Assembly (NCBI RefSeq): GCF_016809835.1
Contig: NZ_JAFBIL020000008.1
Coordinates: 124,001-188,000, forward strand
DNA from: Massilia soli
GTDB lineage: Bacteria; Pseudomonadota; Gammaproteobacteria; Burkholderiales; Burkholderiaceae_D
Direction of reading: 5' to 3'
Length of the DNA stretch: 64,000 nucleotides
The notes under the pieces were generated by a model. The model was given only the letters and a program-made list of their open reading frames with translations, had not been told where the DNA came from and did no database searches. Of this stretch, positions 19,356 to 30,090 are shown piece by piece. Position 1 is the stretch's first letter. Every line of letters begins with the position of its first letter. The position numbers were made by a program, and so were the translations under genes.

Positions 19356-19375
19356 GTTTCTACACAGCCTGGGCC
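19356..19375 (-). repeat. Right terminal inverted repeat of the IS1182-type element
   Basis: On the minus strand GGCCCAGGCTGTGTAGAAAC; the partner of 17684-17703. Confidence 0.8.
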
Positions 19376-19463
19376 GGTTGCAAACCTATTGTAGCGTCCG
19401 ATAACGAGCTATAGCGGACATCGAAGTTGCTGCGCGCGGGTAACGGCTGCACGAACGCCACTT

Positions 19464-19886
19464 TCAAAAGTAAGGCGATATGAGGTATCTCCAAATTGCC
19501 CAAGAAGCGAGTGCCCATACCAACAAAACAAAAATGATGCCCCAATTGCTACTTGGCTTGAGACCTTCCTTTGCCATCCATTCGTTGGCCTGCAGCTTGC
19601 AGGTAGCGAGGATGTCCGCAGGTATAAGCCTGACGGCCAGCCAGATCAATACCGGCAGCAAGATTACATCATCGAGATACCCCAGCACCGGAATGAAATC
19701 CGGTATCAAGTCAATCGGACTAAGTGCATAAGCGACGACAACGAAGCCGAGTAGCTTCGCTGCCATCGGCGTAGCCGGGTGTCTACAAGCAAACCAAAGC
19801 GTAACGCCGTCGCGTTTGATCGTGCGCGCCCATCCACGCATTTTTTCAAACAATCCCATTTGCCATCCAACGATTTTTGCCATCAA
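19464..19886 (-). CDS. YkvA family (DUF1232) membrane protein
   Basis: 140 residues. The DUF1232 signature is LLGFVVVAYALSPIDLIPDFIPVLGYLDDVILLPVLIWLAVRLIP (YALSPIDLIPDFIPVLGYLDD is nearly the family consensus). A further C-terminal transmembrane helix (WGIIFVLLVWALASWAIWRYL) follows a polar stretch, as in longer members of the family. The start is at 19886, 19883 or 19859 (MGLFEKMRGW). Function unknown. The gene belongs to the AT-richer region right of the IS1182 element; the 270 bp between it and the next gene show nothing recognisable. Confidence 0.85.
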   Translation of the reverse strand: MMAKIVGWQMGLFEKMRGWARTIKRDGVTLWFACRHPATPMAAKLLGFVVVAYALSPIDLIPDFIPVLGYLDDVILLPVLIWLAVRLIPADILATCKLQANEWMAKEGLKPSSNWGIIFVLLVWALASWAIWRYLISPYF

Positions 19887-20156
19887 GCCCGACGCCGATA
19901 TATGGAAGGATCTGTTTCACGATTGGATTCAAGGTAGGAGGAGAGGTTGAAACGTGGGTCCGATTTTGGCCTAACCGAGCCGATAGTTAAGCATAGCAGA
20001 GGGCTACGACTAAACGTCTCCGATTTTCACGGCTGGCCGAAATCGATAATCGTGTTGGCGACTAGAGCGCCTACGCGCAGCGTATCTTCGTACGAGGATA
20101 CCGGCTTGGAAAACCGAAAGATCCGCCATTTGTCACGGAGGGGCGGATGCGATTCG

Positions 20157-21878
20157 CTAGATTCCAAACGCCTTCATGGTGGCGTCAGCCAGCATTTGCA
20201 GCGGATTATGCTGTTGCCGGTCTTCGCGGGCGTTCCGCGGCACTTCCTCATACAGGTAGCAGGCATTATGTCCGTCGAATTTGTCGTAAAAAAGCGGCTG
20301 GGTGCCTCTCAAGTAAGGGAGAAATGGTTCCGCGCGAACGATGGCGTAATGGGCGTTGGCGCTGAAACCCAGGGTCGCCTCCTGGCTGATTGCCCGGCTG
20401 GCCGCTGCACTTTCCAGTCGAACGCCACGACATCCTTTGACGATCAGTGTTGCCGGCCCTTCGAATGCCAAGTAACGCAACTGAAACGTGAGCCAGGCAT
20501 GCATCGTCCCAATGCGCCAATGACTGCGGATTGTCGGTCGTTGTCCCGCCTTATAGACCATGCCGACAAGTCCACGCGGTTGAAGTACGAAAGACTCTCC
20601 AGGAGCAATCTCCACAAGGGCTATTTCATCGAGTGCGTCGACAGTGGACGACACCACAATCTCCGCCTCCTGCGTAACGCGCAGGCGTTTCAGCATCCAC
20701 AGGTGCGCGGCAATGCTCGTTAGCCAATGGTGCCAGTTGAAGAGCAACTTCGTCGTGACGAGGATGCCTGCAGGCTGGCTTTGGCAGTAGTCCGGACGGA
20801 TAAGCATCTCATCCTCGGAAGCCAACCTCACCAGTTGCGATACTGCGGAGATACGCGACCTGTCACCTCCCAACGTCTTATTTAACAGGGGCGCGGCAAC
20901 GACATTGCCATCTGACTTGCGAATTACAATCGGTGGCCTGCGTGCGGCCAGCGGGGCCAGTACAAAATAAAAACCTGTGCGGATAGCCGCCGGAATAAGC
21001 CACCATCCGAGTAGCACGCCCAGCGCCGCCGGCAACACCGGACGCACGGCCAAATACGCCTGCCAAACATGGTTTTGTGCCGCGAGGTTTTCAGCCTGCT
21101 GAAGCCGGTCACGCAGCACTGCGGTGGCGCTGGCGAGGCGTTTCTGATCAACCTGGAAGGCCGAGAGGGCGTTGGGGTTCGGCAGCCCTTTTATTAAATT
21201 GCTTTGAGCTAAGAAATTCCGGTATGCCCTATTATTTGCGGCCAGGAGCACTTCTTCTGCCTTCTCTAGTTTCTTCAGCCGCAGGTACTGCGCGGTATAG
21301 GGAATTCTTCCAAGCCATACCGCATCTCGTCGAACCTGAGCCAGTTGCGCCCGCGAGAGCTGGTACGCCTGATAAGCCTTCAAGTGTACATGCCGAAGCT
21401 GCTCGCGTTTTCTTACCGCAGCATCACGGTCCCCTGCTACCACGGCGCGCGCGCGCAAGGCGACGAGATAGTCTCTTGCCTGGTACCGAAGGTCGATTTC
21501 AACCCGGCGTATCGCCTCCTTCTGCAACCGTGCAGCCACCGAATCAGCGCCCTTCACTGGGGCGAACAGGATCGACACCTTCTCCCGCTCCAGACGCCTG
21601 ATATCTTCGTCAATGGCATGAATCTCCGCGTCGAGTTTGCGAACGGGTGCGCCCGACAATTGCCTGACGTGCTGGCCAAATGCGCCCACCAGCGCAACCT
21701 GACGCTCGCTTACATGTTTCTCCGCCCCTTGCAGCGCCGGGAGTTCGTCCACGATACGTTGAATGTGTTCCCACTCGCGTTGAATCCAGGGTACGGAAGC
21801 GAGACAGAGAACAATGAATATAAACAAAAGCAGGTTACGGCGAAGGAACTGGAACAAGACGATGGCAAGATGACCCAC
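20157..21878 (-). CDS. Unknown membrane protein with coiled coil and a beta-rich C-terminal domain
   Basis: 573 residues. A hydrophobic helix at 12-30 (RRNLLLFIFIVLCLASVPWI) is followed by about 250 residues rich in charged heptads (EHIQRIVDELPALQGAEKHVSERQ, REQLRHVHLKAYQAYQLSRAQLAQ), probably a periplasmic coiled coil. A second membrane segment (PVLPAALGVLLGWWLIPAAIRTGFYFVLAPL) precedes a cytoplasmic domain. That domain has IALVEIAPGESFVLQPRGLVGMVYK and HAWLTFQLRYLAFEGPATLIVKGCRGVRLE, which resembles the beta-sandwich AIM24/TIGR00266 family in pattern; this is tentative. No function is assigned. Its base composition is lower in GC than the core genes. Confidence 0.65.
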   Translation of the reverse strand: MGHLAIVLFQFLRRNLLLFIFIVLCLASVPWIQREWEHIQRIVDELPALQGAEKHVSERQVALVGAFGQHVRQLSGAPVRKLDAEIHAIDEDIRRLEREKVSILFAPVKGADSVAARLQKEAIRRVEIDLRYQARDYLVALRARAVVAGDRDAAVRKREQLRHVHLKAYQAYQLSRAQLAQVRRDAVWLGRIPYTAQYLRLKKLEKAEEVLLAANNRAYRNFLAQSNLIKGLPNPNALSAFQVDQKRLASATAVLRDRLQQAENLAAQNHVWQAYLAVRPVLPAALGVLLGWWLIPAAIRTGFYFVLAPLAARRPPIVIRKSDGNVVAAPLLNKTLGGDRSRISAVSQLVRLASEDEMLIRPDYCQSQPAGILVTTKLLFNWHHWLTSIAAHLWMLKRLRVTQEAEIVVSSTVDALDEIALVEIAPGESFVLQPRGLVGMVYKAGQRPTIRSHWRIGTMHAWLTFQLRYLAFEGPATLIVKGCRGVRLESAAASRAISQEATLGFSANAHYAIVRAEPFLPYLRGTQPLFYDKFDGHNACYLYEEVPRNAREDRQQHNPLQMLADATMKAFGI

Positions 21879-21943
21879 GCGGAAAGCCTAACGCTAAAAG
21901 TTGTTAAAGACGCGGTAACTGACTACACCATACATCAGCGCGA

Positions 21944-24997
<3,054 letters not shown>

Positions 24998-25144
24998 CAG
25001 GTTGCCTCGCAGGCGGGCGCGCACGGCGCCAATGTCATCGTCTCGCCCCCAGCATACTATTAATGTCGTACTGAAACAATTGACGCCGTTGTCGGCCGGG
25101 TGCATATTGCCAGAACTAAAAAATCACACAGTTGAAAGAACAAC

Positions 25145-27232
25145 ATGAAGAAAGTGGTAACCGGTGTCCTGCTCGGACTGGCCGCATTGGCCGGGGCACG
25201 CGCCCAGGCGCCGTCCGCGCCGGTGGACAAATACCTGTGGCTGGAAGACGTCGACGGCGCCGAGGCCCTGGCCTGGGTCGCCGAGCGCAATGCCGCCGCG
25301 CGCAAGGAGCTCGAAGCCGGCGCGCGCTTCCCGGCGATCCACGCGCGCCTGAAGACGATCCTCAATTCCAAGGAACGCATCCCGTTCGTCACCATGCATG
25401 GCGACTATGTCTACAACTTCTGGCGCGACGCCACCCATGTGCGCGGCATCTGGCGCCGCACCACGCTGGCGTCGTTCCAGAAGCCCGATCCGGCGTGGGA
25501 AACGGTGATCGACGTTGACCAGCTGGCAAAAGACGACGGCGAAAACTGGGTCTGGGCCGGTGCATCCTGCCTCAAGCCGAACGGCGAGCGCTGCCTGGTC
25601 TCGCTGTCGCGCGGCGGCGGCGACGCCCATGTGGTGCGCGAGTATGACCTGGCCGCGCGCGCCTTCGTCAAGGATGGCTTCATGCTGCCGGAGGCGAAAG
25701 GCGGCGCCAGCTGGATCGACCGCGACACCGTGTTTGTCAATACCGACTTCGGTGCCGGCTCGATGACCAGCTCGGGCTACCCGCGCATCGTCAAGGAATG
25801 GAAGCGCGGCGCGCCGCTGGCCGACGCCCGCCTGGTGTACGAAGCCAGGGCCGGCGACCTCGCCGCCAGCGCCTGGAAGGATTTCACGCCAGGCCACGAG
25901 AACGAGTTCATCGAACGCCAGATCACCTTTTATACCAGCGAGATGTTCGTGCGCGAAGCGGGCCAGCTGGTGCGCGTGCCGAAACCGGACGACGCCAACG
26001 CCTACACCGTGCGCGACCAGCTGGTGCTGGAACTGCGCTCGGACTGGCAGGTCGGCGCCGTCACCTACCCCCAGGGCGCGCTGCTGGCGACCGGCTTCAA
26101 GGACTTCATGAAAGGCGGCCGCGCGTTCGAGGTGCTGTTTGCGCCCTCGCCTACCCGCTCGCTCGACGGCGTGGCCGTCACCCGCAGCGCGCTGCTGGTC
26201 AATGAGCTCGACAAGGTGCGCAACCGGCTGGTCGAACTGCGCCACGTCGACGGCAAATGGCAGCGCCGCGCGGTCGACGCGCCCGCCATGGGCGCGCTGG
26301 GCGTGTCGGCGGTCGACGCGGTCAGCTCGGACCAGTACTTCCTGACCGTGACCGACTTCCTGACCCCGACCACGCTGTACCTCGGACAGGTCGGCGACGA
26401 CCGCCGCGCGCTGCTCAAATCGATGCCGTCGTTCTTCGACGCCAAGCCGTACACGGTGCGCCAGTTCGACGCGACATCGAAAGACGGCGTCAAGGTGCCG
26501 TATTTCGTGGTGATGCGCAAAGACGCAAAAATGAACGGCAAGAACCCGACTGTGTTGTACGGCTACGGCGGCTTCGAAGTGTCGCTCAAGCCGTCGTACA
26601 GCGCAGTGGCCGGCGACGCCTGGCTGGCCCAGGGCGGCGTGTACGTACTGGCGAACATCCGCGGCGGCGGCGAGTTCGGCCCGCGCTGGCACCAGGCGGC
26701 GCTGAAAGACCAGCGCCAGCGCGCGTTCGACGATTTCATCGCGGTGGCGCAGGACCTGATCAAGCGCAAAGTGACCAGCCCGCGCCATCTCGGCATCATG
26801 GGCGGCAGTAACGGCGGCCTGCTGGTAGGCGCGGCGATGACCCAGCGCCCCGACCTGTTCAACGCGGTGGTCTCGCAGGTGCCGCTGCTGGACATGCAGC
26901 GCTATCACAAGCTGCTGGCCGGCGCGTCCTGGATGGGCGAATACGGCGACCCGGACGATCCGGCGCAATGGGGCTATATCTCGCGCTATTCGCCGTACCA
27001 CAACGTGTTCTCGGACAAGCGCTATCCGCGCGTGCTGTTTACCACCTCGACGCGCGACGACCGGGTCCATCCCGGCCACGCGCGCAAGATGGTGGCCAAA
27101 ATGCAGGAACAAGGCCATGACGTGCTGTATTGGGAGAACACCGAGGGCGGCCATGCCGGCGCGGCCAACAACGATCAGCAGGCGCAAATGTGGGCACTGA
27201 CCTACTCCTTCTTGCTTAACCAACTGAAGTAG
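25145..27232 (+). CDS. Secreted prolyl oligopeptidase family serine peptidase (S9A)
   Basis: 695 residues with signal peptide MKKVVTGVLLGLAALAGARA. The N-terminal part (DKYLWLEDVDGAEALAWVAERNAAARKELE, then NFWRDATHVRGIWRRTTL) matches the propeller-domain entry of prolyl oligopeptidase. The catalytic domain has GYGGFEVSLKPSY, ANIRGGGEFGPRWHQAALK, the nucleophile in LGIMGGSNGGLLVGAAM (Ser555), the acid in TSTRDDRVHPGHARKM, and the histidine in ENTEGGHAGAANN. It would cut short proline-containing peptides outside the cytoplasm. Length and order are normal for the family. It is divergent from the CHASE kinase. Confidence 0.93.
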   Translation: MKKVVTGVLLGLAALAGARAQAPSAPVDKYLWLEDVDGAEALAWVAERNAAARKELEAGARFPAIHARLKTILNSKERIPFVTMHGDYVYNFWRDATHVRGIWRRTTLASFQKPDPAWETVIDVDQLAKDDGENWVWAGASCLKPNGERCLVSLSRGGGDAHVVREYDLAARAFVKDGFMLPEAKGGASWIDRDTVFVNTDFGAGSMTSSGYPRIVKEWKRGAPLADARLVYEARAGDLAASAWKDFTPGHENEFIERQITFYTSEMFVREAGQLVRVPKPDDANAYTVRDQLVLELRSDWQVGAVTYPQGALLATGFKDFMKGGRAFEVLFAPSPTRSLDGVAVTRSALLVNELDKVRNRLVELRHVDGKWQRRAVDAPAMGALGVSAVDAVSSDQYFLTVTDFLTPTTLYLGQVGDDRRALLKSMPSFFDAKPYTVRQFDATSKDGVKVPYFVVMRKDAKMNGKNPTVLYGYGGFEVSLKPSYSAVAGDAWLAQGGVYVLANIRGGGEFGPRWHQAALKDQRQRAFDDFIAVAQDLIKRKVTSPRHLGIMGGSNGGLLVGAAMTQRPDLFNAVVSQVPLLDMQRYHKLLAGASWMGEYGDPDDPAQWGYISRYSPYHNVFSDKRYPRVLFTTSTRDDRVHPGHARKMVAKMQEQGHDVLYWENTEGGHAGAANNDQQAQMWALTYSFLLNQLK

Positions 27233-27429
27233 GCATAGTCCGCAGCTTCAAATCAGAAGCGGCCTACCCTTCCGTTCAGCCATCGACTGTGGCTGCAACA
27301 CTCCCCGGCAAACCTGCCGCCGCCGCGCCTCCCCTCTGGCGCGCGGCGGCCGAAGGCGACCTGCCACGGCAGCCCCATCTTCAACCTAGTACTTCTATCA
27401 GGTAGCCACCCGTAATGGGGGCGGATGTA

Positions 27430-29136
27430 ATGGACTTTCCTTACTGGAATCTGCCCATGCCCGACCTCGCATTCATCCATCCGCTGCTTGTCAAAAACCC
27501 ATTGCCAACCGATGCCCTGCACGCCTCGGTGCGGCAGGTCGCCACCGCCGGCGCCCAGCTCGACACGCGCCTGCGCGCGCTGATGCCACGCGAACGCGGC
27601 ATGGCCAGCCTGGCCGCGGCGTGGCAGGCTACCGTGCGTCCGGCGCTCTACGGCGGCATCGACGACGTCGCCGCGTTCGCCGAGCGCCTGCGCATGGCAC
27701 TGCCGCCATTGTGCGCCGCCGGTCCGTACGCCGCCACCGATGCCCAGGCCTGCAGCAGCGTCGCCGACGGCTTGCAAGTACTCAAGCTGGCCGCGGTCGC
27801 ACAGGCAGCAGGGGCGGCCGAAACCACCGCCGCGCTGGAAAGGCTGAACCGGTTTGGCGCGGCCGACCAGCAGGCCGGCGCCACCGCGGCCTGCTTTGAG
27901 GCCCTGCAGGCGGTGCAGTCGGCCCAGCGCGGCATGGAACGCGCCTGGTACAGCGTGGTGTGCGGCTTCAACGCGCTGCTCGGGCAGCTCACCGGGGCCA
28001 CTCTCAATAGCGCGCTGATGGTGGCGCGGCTGGAAATCGCCTTCGCGGGATGGAACGAGCTGGCGGCGCACCTGCGCGCGCCATCGAATGCGCCGCGCAT
28101 CGCGCGCGCGCCGGACCCGGCGCGCCAGGGCGGCCAGGACCAGCGCGCGCCACTGCTCAAGACTGTATCGGCATTTCGCGACGGCGGCATTGGCGAAGGC
28201 GCGGACGCAGTGGCCGCGGTCATTGCGCTGCTCGATTCGCTCGCCGCCGGCATCGCGCAGCAGCGCTCTCCCGGTCCGAACAGCGCCCCGCTGGTGGGGC
28301 GCCATGTTGATGCGGTGCGCGAGCTGGCGCGCGCGTGGCCCGAGCGCCTGCGTCCCGCCGTGCTGGCATCGATGGCGGCACTCAAGCATTTCGGCGAACA
28401 GTTTGTGGAATGCGAAGCGCCGCGGCTGCAGGCCGCCTTCGGGCGCATGCGCCGCCAGGACCTGGACGAGCGCTCGCAGGCGGCCGGACTGGTGCTGGAC
28501 GTTAGCGCCCGTCTTGCGCTGCTTGCCCAAGGATTCGACAGCGTCGCCCTCGGCGTTGGCGACTACCTGTCGACGATGGCGCGCGCCTCGCTCGATCTGG
28601 AGACCGATACGGCGGAGGTGTCGCGGCGGCTGCAGTCGGGCCAGTCGCGCGCCGAAGCGCTGGCCTGCCTGGCCAGCCGGCTGCGCCTGCGCCTTGGCAT
28701 GCCGTCCGCCGGCGCCGCCCGCCCCTGGCTGCCGGCCGTTTTCGCCACGCTGCTGGCGCAGGCCAGGCGCTCGCCAACCGCCAGGCTGGTGGGCGTGGCG
28801 CACGAACTCGACCGGGTGCGCAGCGCGCAAGCGGGCACCATGCATGACGCGGCCAGCCTGCAAAGCCTGCTGCCTGCGCTGTCGTCCTACCTGAATGCGA
28901 TCGACCGCCTCGGCGCCGGGGTGTCGGCGGTCCTTGGCGGCAGCGCCACCTTGCAGGCGCAGCTGGCCGACCTGCACAGCGCCCTGCTGGCCAATCCGGC
29001 CAGCGGCGCCATGGCCAGCGCCCAGCTGCGCGCCGCGCTGGCCGACTGGCGCAGTATCGCGCGCCGGATCGGCCGCCTGCCGCCGCAGGCCAGCGTCATG
29101 ATGCCAGGCGGCGTCCGCCCATCGCTGCATGGGTAG
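27430..29136 (+). CDS. Large alpha-helical protein of unknown function beside the luxI gene
   Basis: About 568 residues. Starts at 27415, 27430 and 27457 are all possible; 27430 has a G-rich GGGGGCGG just before it. The protein is almost wholly helical by composition (very rich in Ala and Leu, few Gly/Pro within blocks), with no signal peptide or clear transmembrane helix. Tryptophan-bearing amphipathic helices (NSALMVARLEIAFAGWNELAAHLRA) and a pattern of long helices broken by short loops recall helical pore-forming toxins such as the Hbl/MakA group in general outline only; no diagnostic motif was found. It converges on luxI with a 41-bp overlap of the 3' ends. The opposite strand is also open but looks like a shadow. 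Confidence 0.55.
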   Translation: MDFPYWNLPMPDLAFIHPLLVKNPLPTDALHASVRQVATAGAQLDTRLRALMPRERGMASLAAAWQATVRPALYGGIDDVAAFAERLRMALPPLCAAGPYAATDAQACSSVADGLQVLKLAAVAQAAGAAETTAALERLNRFGAADQQAGATAACFEALQAVQSAQRGMERAWYSVVCGFNALLGQLTGATLNSALMVARLEIAFAGWNELAAHLRAPSNAPRIARAPDPARQGGQDQRAPLLKTVSAFRDGGIGEGADAVAAVIALLDSLAAGIAQQRSPGPNSAPLVGRHVDAVRELARAWPERLRPAVLASMAALKHFGEQFVECEAPRLQAAFGRMRRQDLDERSQAAGLVLDVSARLALLAQGFDSVALGVGDYLSTMARASLDLETDTAEVSRRLQSGQSRAEALACLASRLRLRLGMPSAGAARPWLPAVFATLLAQARRSPTARLVGVAHELDRVRSAQAGTMHDAASLQSLLPALSSYLNAIDRLGAGVSAVLGGSATLQAQLADLHSALLANPASGAMASAQLRAALADWRSIARRIGRLPPQASVMMPGGVRPSLHG

Positions 29137-29680
29137 CGGCGACGTCGACGTAGAGCGCAACCGCGTTTTCGATACCGATCTTTAACGGGTCGCCGAAGCG
29201 CCGCGTGACGACGCCGGCGCGGCGCAGCATGCGTTCGATGGCGGTGGTCGTCACCGTCACGTACTGTTCGATGCCGGCGTTGTAGCCGTAGGCGATCACC
29301 TCGCTGATCGACTCCATGGTGATCTCGGAGAAGCCGAACGGACCGTTGTTGTCGGTCTGGATCGCAAAGCGGCTCAATTCCCAGATATGCGGATCGCTTG
29401 GCGCTGGCTGGCCGTGCAGCAGCTGGGAGAACGAATCCTTGAGCATGTACGGGCCTTCCGTGGGCAGCAGGCGCCAGCACCCGCGCAGCGGTCCGCCGGC
29501 CTCGCAAATCATCATGTACATCGGCTCGCAGGCGTCGTAGCCATCGATTTCCATTCCGCTCAACACCGGCACTTCCCACCCGAGCCGGTCCTTGAAGACC
29601 CGTGCGCGCAAGGTATGCATTTCCCATAAGTCCCGGGATTTGAAGTCGCGCCGTGCAGCTATACGAATTTGCAGTGCCAT
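29096..29680 (-). CDS. Acyl-homoserine-lactone synthase, LuxI family
   Basis: 194 residues. Invariant LuxI residues can be followed: LRARVFKDRLGWEVP (Arg, Phe, Trp of the N-terminal acyl-transfer region), GMEIDGYD (acidic pair), CWRLLPTEGPYML, and WELSRFAIQ (the E and R of the catalytic core). The V-box region VTVTTTAIERMLRRAGVV follows. The enzyme makes an N-acyl homoserine lactone from SAM and an acyl carrier; the chain length is not readable. The ribosome binding site GAGGTGAC precedes the ATG at 29680. It is divergent from the rsaL-like gene, with a lux box and an RsaL-type operator between them, and its cognate LuxR is two genes away. Its 3' end overlaps the convergent helical-protein gene. 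Confidence 0.93.
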   Translation of the reverse strand: MALQIRIAARRDFKSRDLWEMHTLRARVFKDRLGWEVPVLSGMEIDGYDACEPMYMMICEAGGPLRGCWRLLPTEGPYMLKDSFSQLLHGQPAPSDPHIWELSRFAIQTDNNGPFGFSEITMESISEVIAYGYNAGIEQYVTVTTTAIERMLRRAGVVTRRFGDPLKIGIENAVALYVDVAATHAAMGGRRLAS

Positions 29681-29702
29681 ATGTCACCTCGCTATCGAAA
29701 GT

Positions 29703-29717
29703 TTATGCAGCTCGCAT
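29703..29717 (-). promoter_or_regulatory. Predicted RsaL operator in the luxI promoter
   Basis: TATGCAGCTCGCATA, within a perfect 7-bp inverted repeat TTTATGC / GCATAAA (29702-29720). The RsaL target reported for Pseudomonas aeruginosa, as I remember it, is TATGnAAnTTnCATA; this site agrees at 10 of its 12 defined positions. It lies between the lux box and the luxI start (23 bp upstream of the ATG), where binding would block transcription initiation. Confidence 0.7.
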
Positions 29718-29746
29718 AAAGAATCATGCAGATTCGATAATTAGAT

Positions 29747-29766
29747 AACTAGCAGAGTTGCTAGGT
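29747..29766. promoter_or_regulatory. lux box (LuxR binding site) between luxI and rsaL
   Basis: AACTAGCAGAGTTGCTAGGT is a 20-bp inverted repeat with a single mismatched pair, the same length and symmetry as known lux boxes and with the typical CT...AG ends. It lies 67-86 bp upstream of luxI and 52-71 bp upstream of rsaL, so one LuxR site could serve both divergent genes. Confidence 0.7.
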
Positions 29767-29817
29767 GGCTACTGGCCCTGGAGGTGAAATACTGCCCTCT
29801 TTACATAAAGGAATGCA

Positions 29818-30090
29818 ATGGAACAGGATTTCACGTATCAGGAACTGGACATGGACCAGCGCACCGCCTCCGAAGACAGCAGCACCGAGCCGTCCGGCCT
29901 GCATTGCAGCGAGCTGAAGCGTTTCCGCATCAGCAAGCGCGAGAGCCAGGAGAAGTTCTGGGGGCGATTCGGCGTGACCCAGTCGAGCGGCAGCCGTTTT
30001 GAAACCGGCCTGGGCATCCCGGCGCCGGTGGCGATCCTCGTCAAGCTCTACCTCAACGGAAGACTCAGCGATGGTGATCTTCCGGGATAA
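29818..30090 (+). CDS. rsaL: RsaL-type quorum-sensing repressor
   Basis: 90 residues with ribosome binding site AAAGGA before the ATG. The first 30 residues are polar and variable; from residue 31 (SELKRFRISKRESQEKFWGRFGVTQSSGSRFETGLGIPAPV) it follows P. aeruginosa RsaL closely, notably RRESQETFWSRFGISQSCGSRFENG. This is a tetrahelical helix-turn-helix fold that dimerises on a palindrome. RsaL represses the AHL synthase gene and gives signal homeostasis. Position supports the call: it lies between luxI and luxR, divergent from luxI, with a matching operator in the shared promoter. Its 3' end overlaps the end of luxR by 26 bp on the opposite strand. Confidence 0.88.
   Translation: MEQDFTYQELDMDQRTASEDSSTEPSGLHCSELKRFRISKRESQEKFWGRFGVTQSSGSRFETGLGIPAPVAILVKLYLNGRLSDGDLPG

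Larger units (their letters stand above)
17684..19375 (-). mobile_element. IS1182 family insertion sequence, 1692 bp
   Basis: Bounded by terminal inverted repeats: the left end is GGCCCAGGCCGTGTAAAAAC (17684-17703) and the right end, read inward on the minus strand, is GGCCCAGGCTGTGTAGAAAC (19375-19356), 18 of 20 identical. It encloses one transposase gene on the minus strand, which carries a nonsense codon, so this copy cannot move by itself unless read through. No direct target duplication is apparent in the flanks. Confidence 0.85.

Noticed and set aside
27316-27352. GC-rich inverted repeat after the prolyl oligopeptidase gene
   Set aside because: Stem CCGCCGCGCC / GGCGCGCGGCGG has no following T-run and GC-rich pairing arises easily here; not called as a terminator.
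27253-29160. 635-codon open frame on the minus strand opposite the helical protein
   Set aside because: Rich in Arg, Gly, His and Gln without hydrophobic core pattern; the plus-strand frame has a normal protein composition.
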